From Candidatus Manganitrophus morganii (GTDB lineage: Bacteria > Nitrospirota > Nitrospiria > SBBL01 > Manganitrophaceae): 64,000 nt of DNA. A program made the position numbers and the translations under genes. The notes beneath the pieces are model-generated. The model saw only the letters and a program-made list of their open reading frames with translations. It did no database searches and was not told the origin of the DNA. Positions 1 to 9,344 of this stretch are shown in pieces; position 1 is the first letter of the stretch; each line of letters begins with the position of its first letter. The stretch is from assembly GCA_021651055.1 (NCBI GenBank), contig JAJHOH010000001.1:3286001-3350000 (forward strand). Reading direction: 5' to 3'.

Positions 1-1
1 C

Positions 2-1429
2 CTGACCTTCTTCGTCAGCGTGATCTCTCAAACCCGTCTTCTGGAAGAGATCAGCATCAAGGTCCTCCGCATCTTCGAGGGGCGGGTCCTCTCGACCGTT
101 TTAGTCATCGGAGCGCTGGTCTCCTTCGCCTCGGGTATTTTGGACGGGGTCTCCATGATCGGCCTGACGATCCGGGTCTTGGTGATCATTTTGGTCATGG
201 CCAAAATTGATTACCGCGGCATCGAGTTTATGATCATGTCTTCCGTCGTCTTGACGACGGTCTGCGGGATGTGGCTTGCTTATGGGGAGCCCCCCAACCT
301 GATCATCAAATCAAATCTGAATCTTCCCGACCGTTTTTTCCTGACATATGCTATGCCGATGGCGGTTGTGAGTTTTATCATTGTCGCCCTGTTCATCCGC
401 CGATGGCTGCGGGGCGTCCTGATTCCCCTCGACGGGCTCGATGTATTGGAGCAAAACGTTCCCGACGTGCGATTCCTGCAGGTGGCCAGAAAAGGGGAAA
501 CCAAGGAGATGGAGGAGTTGTTGAAGGAATATGCCGGCCGGTTGGGAGAGAAGGGTCGCCAGGTCGAGACGCTCTATCATGAAGGGCATCATCCGATCTC
601 GGCGATGGTCCGAGCGGAGGTGGATCGAAAGACGCTCCATGCCTTTATTAAAGAGTACCTCGATGAAGAGTTTGTCGAACCGGTCGCCTCCTACTACCGG
701 CATCGCCGAAAACATGCGCTGCCGAAAGAGCGCGAGCAGGAAATGGTCGAGGCGGGGGTCATCGAGCGCCTCTTGGAGAACACACGGCTCCAAAGATCGG
801 CGACGCAGAAGTGGGCAAAGCTTGCGTTCCTCGTCTTTATCGGTCTGTTATTTTGGCACGCGAGAGACCACGATGTGCCGCTGTTTCTCTCATCGATGGC
901 CGGATTTGCCGTTGCGCTGATCGGGATTTTGCCTTATCGGAAGATGCGCCGGCTTGCTTTCCACGAGGGGGCGCATGAATATCGGGAGTATCTCTTCCTT
1001 TTTCCTCTTTTTCTCTTCATCTCGATGTTGACGGCGGTCGGATTTTTTGACCAACTCCGCTCCGCGATCATCGCGGGGGTCGAGACGATCGGGGAGGCGC
1101 ACGTCGCCGCCATCCAGTTTCTGGGGACCGGCGTGCTCTCCGCCATTCTCGACAACAATGTGGTGGCCGATTTCGCTTCAAGGGCTATTGAGGGGATGCC
1201 GCAGATGTTTCTCTTTGCCGCCGCTCAAATTGCAGGCTACGCGACGGGAGGGTCATTGACCCATATCGGGTCGGCCCAGTCGGTCGTCGCTTTTGCTTAT
1301 ATTCTCCGGTATGTCGATCCGCAATTTACCCCGGCGAATTGGATACGGGCCATGTGGAAGATCGTCCTTGCCCTCACGGTCGCCCTCACGGTGATGATTT
1401 ATCTCACGGCCTACGTTGTATCCGCTTGA
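2..1429 (+). CDS. NhaD/ArsB-type Na+/H+ antiporter family permease (5' end outside window)
   Basis: The frame is open to the left edge, so the N-terminus is missing; an internal GTG at 20 is not the real start. About 475 residues are visible. Hydrophobic helices surround two family-like signatures: WLAYGEPPNLIIKSNL near the start of the visible part and LSAILDNNVVADFASRAI late in it, which resembles the conserved Asp-Asn region of NhaD/ArsB ion-transporter superfamily members. A hydrophilic stretch of roughly 140 residues (about 130-270 counting from 20), rich in Glu, Arg and Lys, separates the two membrane halves and is longer than a usual loop. The likely role is Na+/H+ (or other cation) exchange at the inner membrane. 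The 3' end overlaps the end of the convergent kinase gene by 19 bp. Substrate is inferred only. Confidence 0.7.
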   Translation: MTFFVSVISQTRLLEEISIKVLRIFEGRVLSTVLVIGALVSFASGILDGVSMIGLTIRVLVIILVMAKIDYRGIEFMIMSSVVLTTVCGMWLAYGEPPNLIIKSNLNLPDRFFLTYAMPMAVVSFIIVALFIRRWLRGVLIPLDGLDVLEQNVPDVRFLQVARKGETKEMEELLKEYAGRLGEKGRQVETLYHEGHHPISAMVRAEVDRKTLHAFIKEYLDEEFVEPVASYYRHRRKHALPKEREQEMVEAGVIERLLENTRLQRSATQKWAKLAFLVFIGLLFWHARDHDVPLFLSSMAGFAVALIGILPYRKMRRLAFHEGAHEYREYLFLFPLFLFISMLTAVGFFDQLRSAIIAGVETIGEAHVAAIQFLGTGVLSAILDNNVVADFASRAIEGMPQMFLFAAAQIAGYATGGSLTHIGSAQSVVAFAYILRYVDPQFTPANWIRAMWKIVLALTVALTVMIYLTAYVVSA

Positions 1430-4400
1430 TCTCGGCCATCCTCTTCAGACGCGTCCACCCGTTCATTTCGCTTCTCCGGCGTGTGGTCTTTCCCCCCGGA
1501 GGCCATCACCTGATGGAGGATCTTGCTCAGCTGATCCAATTTGTACGGTTTGGCCATCACCCCCTTGAAGCCGTATTGGGTGTAATCGGCCATGATCGGA
1601 TCGTTGGAGTAGCCGCTGGAGACAATCGCCTTGACGTCGGGATCGACCGCGAGCAGTTTCTGAATGGCCTCTCTCCCTCCGATCTCTCCCGGGATCGTTA
1701 AATCCATGATGACCAGGTCGAACGGATGGCCCGACCCCTTCGCTTCCCGGTAGCGCGCGATCGCCTCGCTTCCGTCTTCGGCAAAACCGACCTCGTATCC
1801 GAGGAAACGGAGCATCTCTCCCAGCACTCTGCGGACCGATTTCTCATCGTCCATGACCAAGATTTTTCCCTTGCCGCGAAGCGGCGCTTCGGTCGTGGCC
1901 GGCGGCTCGACTTCTTTTGACGAAGCCGGCAGGTAAATCGAAAAGGTCGATCCCTTCCCCAGCTCGGAGTCGACGGTCATATGGCCGTCATGTTTTTTGA
2001 CGATCGAATAGGAGGTGGAGAGGCCGAAGCCGCTCCCTTTCTGCTTCGTGGTGAAATAGGGATCGAAGATTTTGTCGAGATGCGCTTTTTTGATGCCGAT
2101 CCCGAAGTCTCGGACCGAGAGGTGAATGTACCGTCCGGCCGGGATCGGGAGCCGTTTCTCGCTCCCGGTTGCGATATGGTTTTCGGCCCGGACCTGGAGG
2201 GTTCCCCCTTCCGGCATCGCCTGCTGCGCGTTGATGACGAGGTTATGGAGGACCTGACTGATCTGTCCCTCGTCGATATCGACCGGCCAGAGCGCATCTG
2301 AAATGTAAAACGCCGGATGCACATTCGATCCCCGCAAGGCGAACTGGATCGAATGCTCAAGCAGCTGATTGATCCGGAGCGTCTTCTTGATCGGCGCCCC
2401 TCCTTTGGAAAAGGTCAGCAGCTGATGGGAGAGGTCGCGCGCCCGAAGGGAGGCGGTTTCGGCGTCTTCCAGATGCCGATAGAAGCGATGGGCGGGGCCG
2501 AGCTCCGTTTTGATCAGGGAGAGATTCCCCAAAATGGCGGTCACGATATTGTTGAAATCGTGAGCGATGCCGCCTGCGAGAAGGCCGACCGCCTCCAACT
2601 TGCTCATCCGGAGAAGATCCTCCTCCCTTTTTTTCTCATCGGTGATATTCCGGAAGACCAGAATCGTTCCGATGATCTCTCCTTTTTGATCCCGGATCGG
2701 AGCGGCGCTGTCGGAGATGATCCGCTCCGATCCGTCTCGCGAGATCAATACGGTCGGATTCGCCGGCGTCACCGTGAAACCTGTCTGGAGGACCTGGGTG
2801 ACGGGATTCTCCAGGGCCTGTCGGGTTCTCTCGTCGCTGATGGAGAAGATTTCGTTGAGCGGCCGGCCGAGAGCCTCTTCCTGATTCGTTCCGGTGAGGC
2901 CTTCGGCGACCTTGTTCATCAAGATGATCTTTCCCTCCGTATCGGTCGCGATGACGCCGTCGCCGATGGAGCGAAGGGTCACCGCCAACCGGTTTTTTTC
3001 CGCCGACAGCGCTTCTTCCGATCGTTTTCGTCCGACCACCACTCCCAATTGGGAGGCGAGCGCGGAGACCAGCCGGATCAACCGCTCATCTTCTCTGCGC
3101 GATTCCGAGATATACCATTCCAGCACGGCCACCACTTGATCCGCGGCCAGGACGGGAACGGCAAATCCGGATTTGAGTCCCGCCTCGGTCGCCGCCGGCG
3201 CGCGGGAGCAGTTCTCCGCCTGCGATAAATCCTGCACCCAGACCGGCTGCTTTGTTGAGAAGGCGATTCCCGGAAGCCCCTCTCCGGGGTGAAGGGTCAT
3301 CTCTCTGCTCATCCATCTGAGTTTTTCGAAACGACCTTCCCGGCGATACCATGTCGGACTGCAAGCGAGGGTTTTCCCATCGGGTTGCGGTATCCAGGCC
3401 TGCCCGATCTCCCATCCGGTCGCCTCGCAGATCTTCTCCATTGCGACATAAAGCGCGGCGGGAAGACTCGGCGATTCACCGACCGCGAGGAGAATCGCCT
3501 GAAGCAGGACGACCTCATCCTCGGCCCGCCGTTGCTCGGTGATGTCTCTCACCACGCCGATCATCCGTACCGGCTTTCCCTCCTCGTCGAAGAAGGGCTC
3601 TCCTTGAGCGGCAATCCAATGGATGCTCCCGTCCGGCCAGACGATCCGAAATTTGTCCCGGAGGGTGCGGCGCTCGACAATGGCAAGCGCCAGGGCGCGC
3701 TCCACCCCCTCTCGGTCTTCCGGATGGATCCGTCCCTCGAAATCCTTATAGGTGCCCTTGAAAGTGCCGGGCGCCATGCCCCATAATTCCTCGTGGCCGC
3801 GGGACCAGACAATTTTGCCGGTCTCCATGTTCCAATCCCAGGTGCCGATCCGCCCCGCCTGGAGCGCGAGCCGGACGCGCGCTTCGGCTTCTCTCAACGC
3901 CTCCTCGGCCCGTTTTCGTTCGCTGATGTCGCGGACGAAAGCGACATGAAATTCATCATTGCCGAGCCAGAGGTGTTCCGCGGAAACCTCCACCGGAAAG
4001 ACGAGGCCGTCCTTTCGACGATGCAAAGTTTCAATGTGGACCGAATCGGTTTTATCTTCCAGAAGTTGCGCCCACACCTGCTTCCATCTTTCTTTGGGGT
4101 AGATCGGATCGATGTCCCAGAGTTTCAGGCTCAACAGCTCGTCACGCGTGTAGCCGAGCGAGCGGCAGGCCTGTTCATTCACATAAGAGAAGCCGGCCTC
4201 GCGGGTCATAAAGAAGACCGCGTCCGGCGCATGCTCCATGGAGAACTGGAACCGCTGCAGCGCCTCCTCCACCCGCTTGCGTTCGCCGTTTTCTCTTTGG
4301 AGCGCGGAGAGAAGGGCGTTGGTCCGGCTGAGCGTCAGATTGCTCAGCTCATCTTGCACAAGGTCGGCGAGATCTTTCAACGCTTTCAGATCGGCCTCGG

Positions 4401-4818
4401 TCATCTGCCGCGGCCGGCTGTCGATGATGCAGAGGGTGCCGAGGTTGCGGCCATCGGGTCCGGAAAGGGGACAGCCGGCATAAAATCGAAGAAAGGGGGG
4501 GCCGGTCACCAGGGGGTTATCGGAGAAGCGGGGGTCTTCTTTGGAATCAGGGACCACGAAGATGTCGCGGCCGAGGATCGTGTGACCGCAGAAGGAGATG
4601 GAGCGTTGGGTTTCGGAGAGGGTGAGCCCCTGAGTCGATTTGAACCATTGCCTGCTTGCATCAACGAGTGTGACGAGTGCGATCGGAACGTCGAAAAGCC
4701 GCGCGGCCATCCGGGTTATCCGATCGAACCGCTCTTCGCGGGGGGTGTCGAGAATCTGCAGGCTTCGAAGCGATGCGAGTCTCTGCTCCTCATCTGGGGG
4801 GATCTCAGGTTCTTTCAT
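1411..4818 (-). CDS. GAF/PAS hybrid sensor histidine kinase with C-terminal receiver
   Basis: This is a 1135-residue soluble phosphorelay protein; no membrane segment is evident. Domains in order are: GAF (about 25-155), PAS (190-305), PAS with PAC (312-430), a second GAF (440-598), PAS (605-725), HisKA with phospho-acceptor His753 in IAHDFNN, HATPase_c with N-box Asn863 and G1 box DFGIGI at 904-909, and a receiver domain from about 985 with acidic pair Asp990/991 and phospho-acceptor Asp1039. The HDFNN-type HisKA is typical of kinases that sense through PAS/GAF domains in the cytoplasm. No DNA-binding output domain and no adjacent response regulator are present, so the partner lies elsewhere. 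Ligands are unknown. The ATG at 4818 begins directly before the first GAF domain. Confidence 0.92.
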   Translation of the reverse strand: MKEPEIPPDEEQRLASLRSLQILDTPREERFDRITRMAARLFDVPIALVTLVDASRQWFKSTQGLTLSETQRSISFCGHTILGRDIFVVPDSKEDPRFSDNPLVTGPPFLRFYAGCPLSGPDGRNLGTLCIIDSRPRQMTEADLKALKDLADLVQDELSNLTLSRTNALLSALQRENGERKRVEEALQRFQFSMEHAPDAVFFMTREAGFSYVNEQACRSLGYTRDELLSLKLWDIDPIYPKERWKQVWAQLLEDKTDSVHIETLHRRKDGLVFPVEVSAEHLWLGNDEFHVAFVRDISERKRAEEALREAEARVRLALQAGRIGTWDWNMETGKIVWSRGHEELWGMAPGTFKGTYKDFEGRIHPEDREGVERALALAIVERRTLRDKFRIVWPDGSIHWIAAQGEPFFDEEGKPVRMIGVVRDITEQRRAEDEVVLLQAILLAVGESPSLPAALYVAMEKICEATGWEIGQAWIPQPDGKTLACSPTWYRREGRFEKLRWMSREMTLHPGEGLPGIAFSTKQPVWVQDLSQAENCSRAPAATEAGLKSGFAVPVLAADQVVAVLEWYISESRREDERLIRLVSALASQLGVVVGRKRSEEALSAEKNRLAVTLRSIGDGVIATDTEGKIILMNKVAEGLTGTNQEEALGRPLNEIFSISDERTRQALENPVTQVLQTGFTVTPANPTVLISRDGSERIISDSAAPIRDQKGEIIGTILVFRNITDEKKREEDLLRMSKLEAVGLLAGGIAHDFNNIVTAILGNLSLIKTELGPAHRFYRHLEDAETASLRARDLSHQLLTFSKGGAPIKKTLRINQLLEHSIQFALRGSNVHPAFYISDALWPVDIDEGQISQVLHNLVINAQQAMPEGGTLQVRAENHIATGSEKRLPIPAGRYIHLSVRDFGIGIKKAHLDKIFDPYFTTKQKGSGFGLSTSYSIVKKHDGHMTVDSELGKGSTFSIYLPASSKEVEPPATTEAPLRGKGKILVMDDEKSVRRVLGEMLRFLGYEVGFAEDGSEAIARYREAKGSGHPFDLVIMDLTIPGEIGGREAIQKLLAVDPDVKAIVSSGYSNDPIMADYTQYGFKGVMAKPYKLDQLSKILHQVMASGGKDHTPEKRNERVDASEEDGRDQADTT

Positions 4819-5146
4819 CGCGTGCTCCTTCAGCCGGTTTTCTATACACCCGGGTTGTACAAAGGGGAGCGATTGAGAGATCGTCCGGCCCGTTCACCAT
4901 CGTGTTTTTCCCTGAGCCATACCGAAAATGACTTATTAGAGGCTTTTATGGAGGGAACGCTATCACAATTCTAAAAAATATGTCAATAGTAATAGTCGCG
5001 AGTAATAGTCGCGGCGCGAACGGACGCGCTCATTTTCCAAGAGCCGATATCGCGCCGTTCGGCCTTTCCTCTCCATTTTCCGCTTTCCGTAGTAAGCATT
5101 CTTGATTGACGGATGGAAATTCTCTGATACCTTTTGCCAGAGGGTT
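4819..5146. other. intergenic region upstream of the hybrid kinase and PilZ gene
   Basis: This divergent spacer separates the kinase (minus) from the PilZ gene (plus). It contains a TTGACA on the minus strand (4986 down to 4981), which could be a -35 box for the kinase. The best -10 at usual spacing (TGATAG or ATAGCG) is poor. A 13-bp perfect tandem repeat lies beside it. No supported ORF is seen here. Confidence 0.4.
4988..5013. repeat. 13-bp perfect tandem repeat, two copies
   Basis: AGTAATAGTCGCG occurs twice head to tail, directly beside the TTGACA upstream of the hybrid kinase. It may be a regulator site or a small slippage duplication; nothing in the sequence decides which. Confidence 0.6.
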
Positions 5147-5518
5147 ATGCAGGATCGAAGAAAGTCCCCCAGAATTCCGATTGTTTCCATCGCCCGCCTG
5201 ACGCTCGAAGGGATGGGAAGGGAGAAGTCCGTTTTGGTCCGGGATATCTCCACCCACGGCGTCGGAATCTACACCGAGGAAGCATACCAGCAAGGAGATC
5301 TCGTGGTGATCCATCTTGTTCTGACCGGAGATCGGTCCGAGACGATCACCGAATCGGTGGCGGGCGAAGTGGCCTGGGTCACCCCCCTTCCGGACGGAGC
5401 CCACTATGCGGTCGGTATCCGCTTTGAGAACATGGAAGTGGAAAGGCCTAAGCTCTATGCATATGTGAAGCATCTTGAGCGGATCAACCCCGGGGTGGAC
5501 CCAAAAGCGTCCGCCTGA
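5147..5518 (+). CDS. PilZ-domain protein (probable cyclic-di-GMP receptor)
   Basis: A single PilZ domain fills this 123-residue protein. The c-di-GMP-binding signatures are visible: an N-terminal RRKSPR (RxxxR type) and RDISTHGVGI (the D/N-x-S-x-x-G type motif). ATG 5147 is preferred because it places RRKSPR at the very N-terminus, as is usual. An in-frame TTG at 5102 would add 15 residues without a better ribosome site, and the AGAGG before 5147 is closer than ideal, so the start is uncertain. The protein is expected to bind c-di-GMP and act on an unidentified cytoplasmic or membrane partner. No flagellar or cellulose genes are adjacent. Confidence 0.85.
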   Translation: MQDRRKSPRIPIVSIARLTLEGMGREKSVLVRDISTHGVGIYTEEAYQQGDLVVIHLVLTGDRSETITESVAGEVAWVTPLPDGAHYAVGIRFENMEVERPKLYAYVKHLERINPGVDPKASA

Positions 5519-5619
5519 CCGGGTCGTCCGAATGGGTCTCATCCATCCGTGTCATTTTCTACCCCCGTTTTAATATCGTAAAATAATTTCAGAATGGATG
5601 AACCTATCGGGAGGAGGCC

Positions 5620-6225
5620 ATGCCTTTTGCAACGGATCCCACTCAATCGTTTAAAATTTTTGGCCTTGCCGGGAGCCTTCGGCAGGGTTCTTTTAACCGC
5701 GCTCTGCTTCTCGCCGCCGTCGAAGTGGCGCCGAAAGGGGTGGAGATCCGGATCTTTGATGGCCTTGGAGAGATTCCCCCTTTCAACGCCGATGTCGAAG
5801 CGGAGGGGGATCCGGAGCCGGTCGTCGCGATGAAATCGGCGATTCGAGAAGCCGATGCGTTGTTGATCGCCACCCCCGAGTACAATTACGGCATTCCCGG
5901 GGTTCTCAAAAACGCCATCGATTGGGCCTCGCGTCCGCCGGACGGGTCGGTCCTGCAAGGCAAGCCGGCCGCCATCATGGGGGCGACCCCGGGGATGACC
6001 GGGACCGCGCGCGCACAGCTCGCGCTCCGCCAGGCTTTTCTATTTACCGAGACCTATGCCGTCCTGCAGCCGGAGGTGCTGGTCGCCCGCGCGCACGAGA
6101 AGATCGACGGCCAGGGGCGCTTGAACGATAAGGCGACGCGTAACTTTATCCGCGAGCTCCTTGAATCCCTGATCGGGTGGACGCTTCAACTACGCCAAGG
6201 GGCGGCGCGGCGCGAGGCCGCCTGA
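5620..6225 (+). CDS. NADPH-dependent FMN reductase family protein (ChrR/azoreductase-like)
   Basis: A 201-residue flavodoxin-like protein. The N-terminal GLAGSLRQGSFNRALL is the phosphate-binding loop for FMN, and PEYNYGIPGVLKNAIDW is the diagnostic second motif of the NADPH-dependent FMN reductase family (SsuE, YieF/ChrR, azobenzene reductases). It probably reduces quinones, chromate-like oxyanions or azo compounds with NAD(P)H in the cytoplasm. The exact substrate cannot be read from sequence. The start ATG at 5620 follows GGGAGGAGG at suitable spacing. It is a stand-alone gene. Confidence 0.88.
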   Translation: MPFATDPTQSFKIFGLAGSLRQGSFNRALLLAAVEVAPKGVEIRIFDGLGEIPPFNADVEAEGDPEPVVAMKSAIREADALLIATPEYNYGIPGVLKNAIDWASRPPDGSVLQGKPAAIMGATPGMTGTARAQLALRQAFLFTETYAVLQPEVLVARAHEKIDGQGRLNDKATRNFIRELLESLIGWTLQLRQGAARREAA

Positions 6226-6314
6226 CGATCGATTGTTTTCACGCCGAGACCGAAAGCGACAGACAAAAGTCAAGAGACGCAAGTCTGCCGACCCGCCTCC
6301 ATTCCATATTCTCC

Positions 6315-6323
6315 TGGTATAAT
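6315..6323 (+). promoter_or_regulatory. candidate extended -10 promoter
   Basis: TGGTATAAT matches an extended -10 (TGnTATAAT). No good -35 lies 17 bp upstream. It sits about 90 bp before the start at 6415 and would give a leader of roughly 85 nt. Confidence 0.4.
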
Positions 6324-6414
6324 TGTAATTAGAAATTTGAGATCGACGCAGTCCGTGAACGCGACGCGGCGGGGAGCGGCGTTTTGCAAGCCGCCGCGAA
6401 AACCTGGGGTGAAT

Positions 6415-6960
6415 ATGAAGCGATATGTTCTTGCGTGTCATGAGGGGGCGCCCAACGGGCCGGCCCCGAAGTTATTAAGCGAGCAGGGGATCGACCGGAT
6501 TCTTCACCGGACGATCCTTGGATGGTCTCCGAACATCGGGTTGTATGGGGCGGGCGGGCCCGGCTTCTGGGGCTTCAAGTTGGCCGAAACAGATCAGTTT
6601 CCTGAGGAATGGCTCATCCTGACCGTCTGGAACGCAGGCGATTGTCTCCTCTTCGACGGCGAGAAAGGGGAGGTCGTCGCGGCGGAATTCATCGCGATGG
6701 ATCCGGACGCCGGCGTGGAGGCCTTTTATCAGCATTATGTCGCCCGGATTAACGAGATCACGGAAAAGGTGGTCGGATCGAAGATCATCGAAGCCTGCAT
6801 CACGCCGGCCTCTTCCGAAATTTTATTTCAACAGGCAGACCGAACACACCGCCTGGAGATCCCGAAAGGCGCCGCTTCCTCTCTCGGTCGATCCTGGCAA
6901 TCGGAAGAAAATCAGCGCGACGCATGGGTCCTCTCCGAACAAAACGAGTTATGGGCTTAA
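6415..6960 (+). CDS. conserved-looking hypothetical protein, 181 aa
   Basis: I do not recognise this family. The protein is soluble, starts MKRYVLACHEG and contains a Gly-rich LYGAGGPGFWGFKL segment near residues 40-53, followed by alternating beta-like stretches. No signal peptide or membrane helix is visible. ATG 6415 is chosen because GGGGTG precedes it. An in-frame ATG at 6337 would add 26 basic, Cys-containing residues that look untranslated. An extended -10 at 6315 fits transcription of this gene alone. It could be a small enzyme or binding protein; no function is assigned. Confidence 0.7.
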   Translation: MKRYVLACHEGAPNGPAPKLLSEQGIDRILHRTILGWSPNIGLYGAGGPGFWGFKLAETDQFPEEWLILTVWNAGDCLLFDGEKGEVVAAEFIAMDPDAGVEAFYQHYVARINEITEKVVGSKIIEACITPASSEILFQQADRTHRLEIPKGAASSLGRSWQSEENQRDAWVLSEQNELWA

Positions 6961-7126
6961 GTTCATATTGATCGAATGAGATCCTGCCGATCACCCCTCT
7001 TTCGTATGTCGGTCACCGGATAAACCTGCCGATCAGCCGTTGTATAAAATTCCTTCTCTTCTCGATTGCCTTTCCTCCGAGCGATTGTTTAAACTGGAAC
7101 TGTTGCCGTAGGGGTGGAGCAATCTC

Positions 7127-7834
7127 ATGTTCAAGATTCTTCGGAAAGCGGGTCTCTGCTTTGTCTTGTTTCTCTGTTTACAGACGCGGGTCGCCTTTGC
7201 TTCTCATTATGTCGATCAGGTCGAGGCGGACCTTTCGGAGGAGGTCGGCGATCAGATCGCACCGAAATTGGGTGAAAATCTCACTGAGGAGGACCGAGCT
7301 TACGCCTATTTCCTCCTGGCCGTTTATAAACACGACCCCGCCGCGAGAGATAAGGCGGAGGGGGCTTACGCGCATCTGAATACCCCCGCGAGCGAGGCGT
7401 ATCTCGGAACAATCGAGATGTTGAAGGCCCGCGATTCGGAAGGAGGCTTCTTTCGAATATTTAAAAAGAAAAGGTTGGTTCAAGAAGGAATCGAGAAGCT
7501 CGATCACGCCGTCCGGACGCACCCGGATGATCCGCAGGTGCGCATCGTCCGGGCGATCGCCTACCTCCGCGTCCCCTCTTACTTCGGAAAGTTCGAAGAA
7601 GGTTTGGCCGACATGGAGAAGGTCATCCGCTGGATCGAAGAGGGAAAGCTCAACGTGCCGGAGGAAGAGCTTCTCTTCAGGGACCGCTCTTCGCTTTATT
7701 ATTACGCGGGACAATATTATCTGAAGAAGGGGGAGAGAAAGAAAGCGAAGGAGATGTTCTCCAAAGCGACCGGCTCGACCTTCCACACCCCGTTCGCGGT
7801 CGCATCCCGAAAGCGGATCGGAGCGCTTTCGTAA
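7127..7834 (+). CDS. exported TPR-like helical repeat protein
   Basis: 235 residues with a clear Sec signal peptide (KILRKAG then a hydrophobic core, cleavage probably after AFA near residue 24). The mature part is helical. Segments such as RAYAYFLLAVYKHD, GIEKLDHAVRTHPDDPQVRIVRAIAYL and YYYAGQYYLKKGERKKAKEMF are spaced and patterned like degenerate TPR units, so it is probably a periplasmic scaffold. A ribosome site (AGGGGTGGAG) precedes the ATG. It converges on nuoN with a 25-bp gap. The binding partner is unknown. Confidence 0.72.
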   Translation: MFKILRKAGLCFVLFLCLQTRVAFASHYVDQVEADLSEEVGDQIAPKLGENLTEEDRAYAYFLLAVYKHDPAARDKAEGAYAHLNTPASEAYLGTIEMLKARDSEGGFFRIFKKKRLVQEGIEKLDHAVRTHPDDPQVRIVRAIAYLRVPSYFGKFEEGLADMEKVIRWIEEGKLNVPEEELLFRDRSSLYYYAGQYYLKKGERKKAKEMFSKATGSTFHTPFAVASRKRIGALS

Positions 7835-7859
7835 AACCCTGCCTACGATCCGCTCGATC

Positions 7860-9344
7860 TTATCCCACCCCCGCCGCCATCGCCTGGACAATTCGGATGA
7901 GCGGCGTCGGATAGGTCCCCAGCCAGATTAGCAATCCTGCCAAGACAATGATCAGCCCCCTTCCTAAAAAGGAAATAGATGCAATCGGCGCTGCCGGCTC
8001 TGCGTTTGCAAAGAGCGCGACGATCACCCGGAGGTAATAAAAGACGCTGATCCCGCTGGTGATGACCAGGATGAAGACCAAGGTCCAAAGGGCCGAAGCG
8101 GCCCCCGCCGCAACCAGATAGAATTTTCCGACGAAGCCGGCCGTGAGCGGCAGCCCCGCCAGAGAAAGCAGCATTGCGGTGAAGATCCCCGCCAGAAGGG
8201 GCCGGCGCCAGAAGAGGCCGCGGTAATCGTCGATCTGGTCGGCCTCGCGGTCTGGATGGGAGAGCAGGGTCACCACGCCGAACGCCCCCAGCGTCGTGAC
8301 AAAATAAGTGACCAGGTAAAACGTGACCGTCTCGACGGCGAACCGTCCCGCCGCCAGAAAAGCGACCAGGATATACCCCATCTGCGCGATCGAGGAGTAA
8401 GCCAGAATCCGTTTGACGTTGCTTTGAAGGAGCGCCAGGAAATTTCCGGCGATCATCGAGGCGGCGGCGATCAGCGCGATCAGGAAGACGATCGGCCCGG
8501 CCGCGGGATCCCCGGCTGCGGCGCTTGGAATAAGCGCGGCCGTTTGGAGTGTGGGATTTACCGCGGCGACTTGCGCGCGCAGCAGGAGGGCGAACATCGC
8601 TCCCTTCGAGACGGTCGCGATGAACGCGGTGACCGGCGCGGGGGCCCCTTCGTAGACGTCGGGGGTCCAGAGGTGAAATGGGACCAGGGAGAGCTTGAAG
8701 CCGACGCCGGTTAGGATCAGCACCGCTCCCGACAAGATCAGGATCGTCTCCATCGGTTGATCTCCGGCCAGCAGCGATGCGATCCGGCGGAACGACATTG
8801 TGCCGAGCGCCGCGTAGATCAGCGCCATCCCGAAGAGGAGAAAGGCGCTCGAGACGGCGGCGAGGATGAGATACTTGATTCCGGCCTCGAGCGGCCGTTT
8901 TCGGTCGGGGAGGTAGGCATTCATCGCGAAGAGGGGGATGCTGAGCGTTTCCAGCCCGAGAAAGAACGAAGCGAAGTGGCTGCTCGACGCCAGGACCGCC
9001 GCCCCGAGGGTCGCCACCAGGAGGAGAACATAGAACTCTTCGCGGCGTCCCTCTTTTTTTTCGAAGTAATCGTAGGAGAAAAGGGCCACGGCGGCGGCCC
9101 CCGCGACAATCAGGCCGATGTAGAAGAGGGCGTACCGGTCGACCAGAAGAAGCGGCGTGACCTGCCGGGGGGCGACCCGGAGGCTGATGAAGAGTGAGAA
9201 GAAGGCGGCGGTCAGCCCGAGGGTCGTCAGCCCGACCGTCCACCGATGGCTCCGGACGACGGCGATCAGGAGCATGACGGCCACGGAGGTCGCGGTGATG
9301 ATTAAGAACGGGAGCAGCGCGGTGAAGTCGGCGGGCTGCATCAT
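7860..9344 (-). CDS. nuoN: NADH-quinone oxidoreductase subunit N
   Basis: Antiporter-like membrane subunit of complex I, about 494 residues, roughly 14 helices. It carries family segments such as FHLWTPDVYEGAPAPVTAF, FLALLQSNVKRILAYSSIAQMGY and LSLAGLPLTAGFVGKFYL, which hold the lysines used for proton translocation. The start is taken at the first ATG of the ATGATG at 9344, which overlaps the nuoM stop. The reading frame stays open for 124 codons upstream, but that part is antisense-like, Arg/Pro-rich and inside nuoM. It is the last gene of the operon, and no hairpin terminator is seen after it. Confidence 0.95.
   Translation of the reverse strand: MMQPADFTALLPFLIITATSVAVMLLIAVVRSHRWTVGLTTLGLTAAFFSLFISLRVAPRQVTPLLLVDRYALFYIGLIVAGAAAVALFSYDYFEKKEGRREEFYVLLLVATLGAAVLASSSHFASFFLGLETLSIPLFAMNAYLPDRKRPLEAGIKYLILAAVSSAFLLFGMALIYAALGTMSFRRIASLLAGDQPMETILILSGAVLILTGVGFKLSLVPFHLWTPDVYEGAPAPVTAFIATVSKGAMFALLLRAQVAAVNPTLQTAALIPSAAAGDPAAGPIVFLIALIAAASMIAGNFLALLQSNVKRILAYSSIAQMGYILVAFLAAGRFAVETVTFYLVTYFVTTLGAFGVVTLLSHPDREADQIDDYRGLFWRRPLLAGIFTAMLLSLAGLPLTAGFVGKFYLVAAGAASALWTLVFILVITSGISVFYYLRVIVALFANAEPAAPIASISFLGRGLIIVLAGLLIWLGTYPTPLIRIVQAMAAGVG

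Noticed and set aside
3793..4974. Long plus-strand open frame opposite the hybrid kinase
   Set aside because: Composition is that of an antisense shadow of a GC-rich gene; the minus-strand protein has complete GAF/PAS domains.
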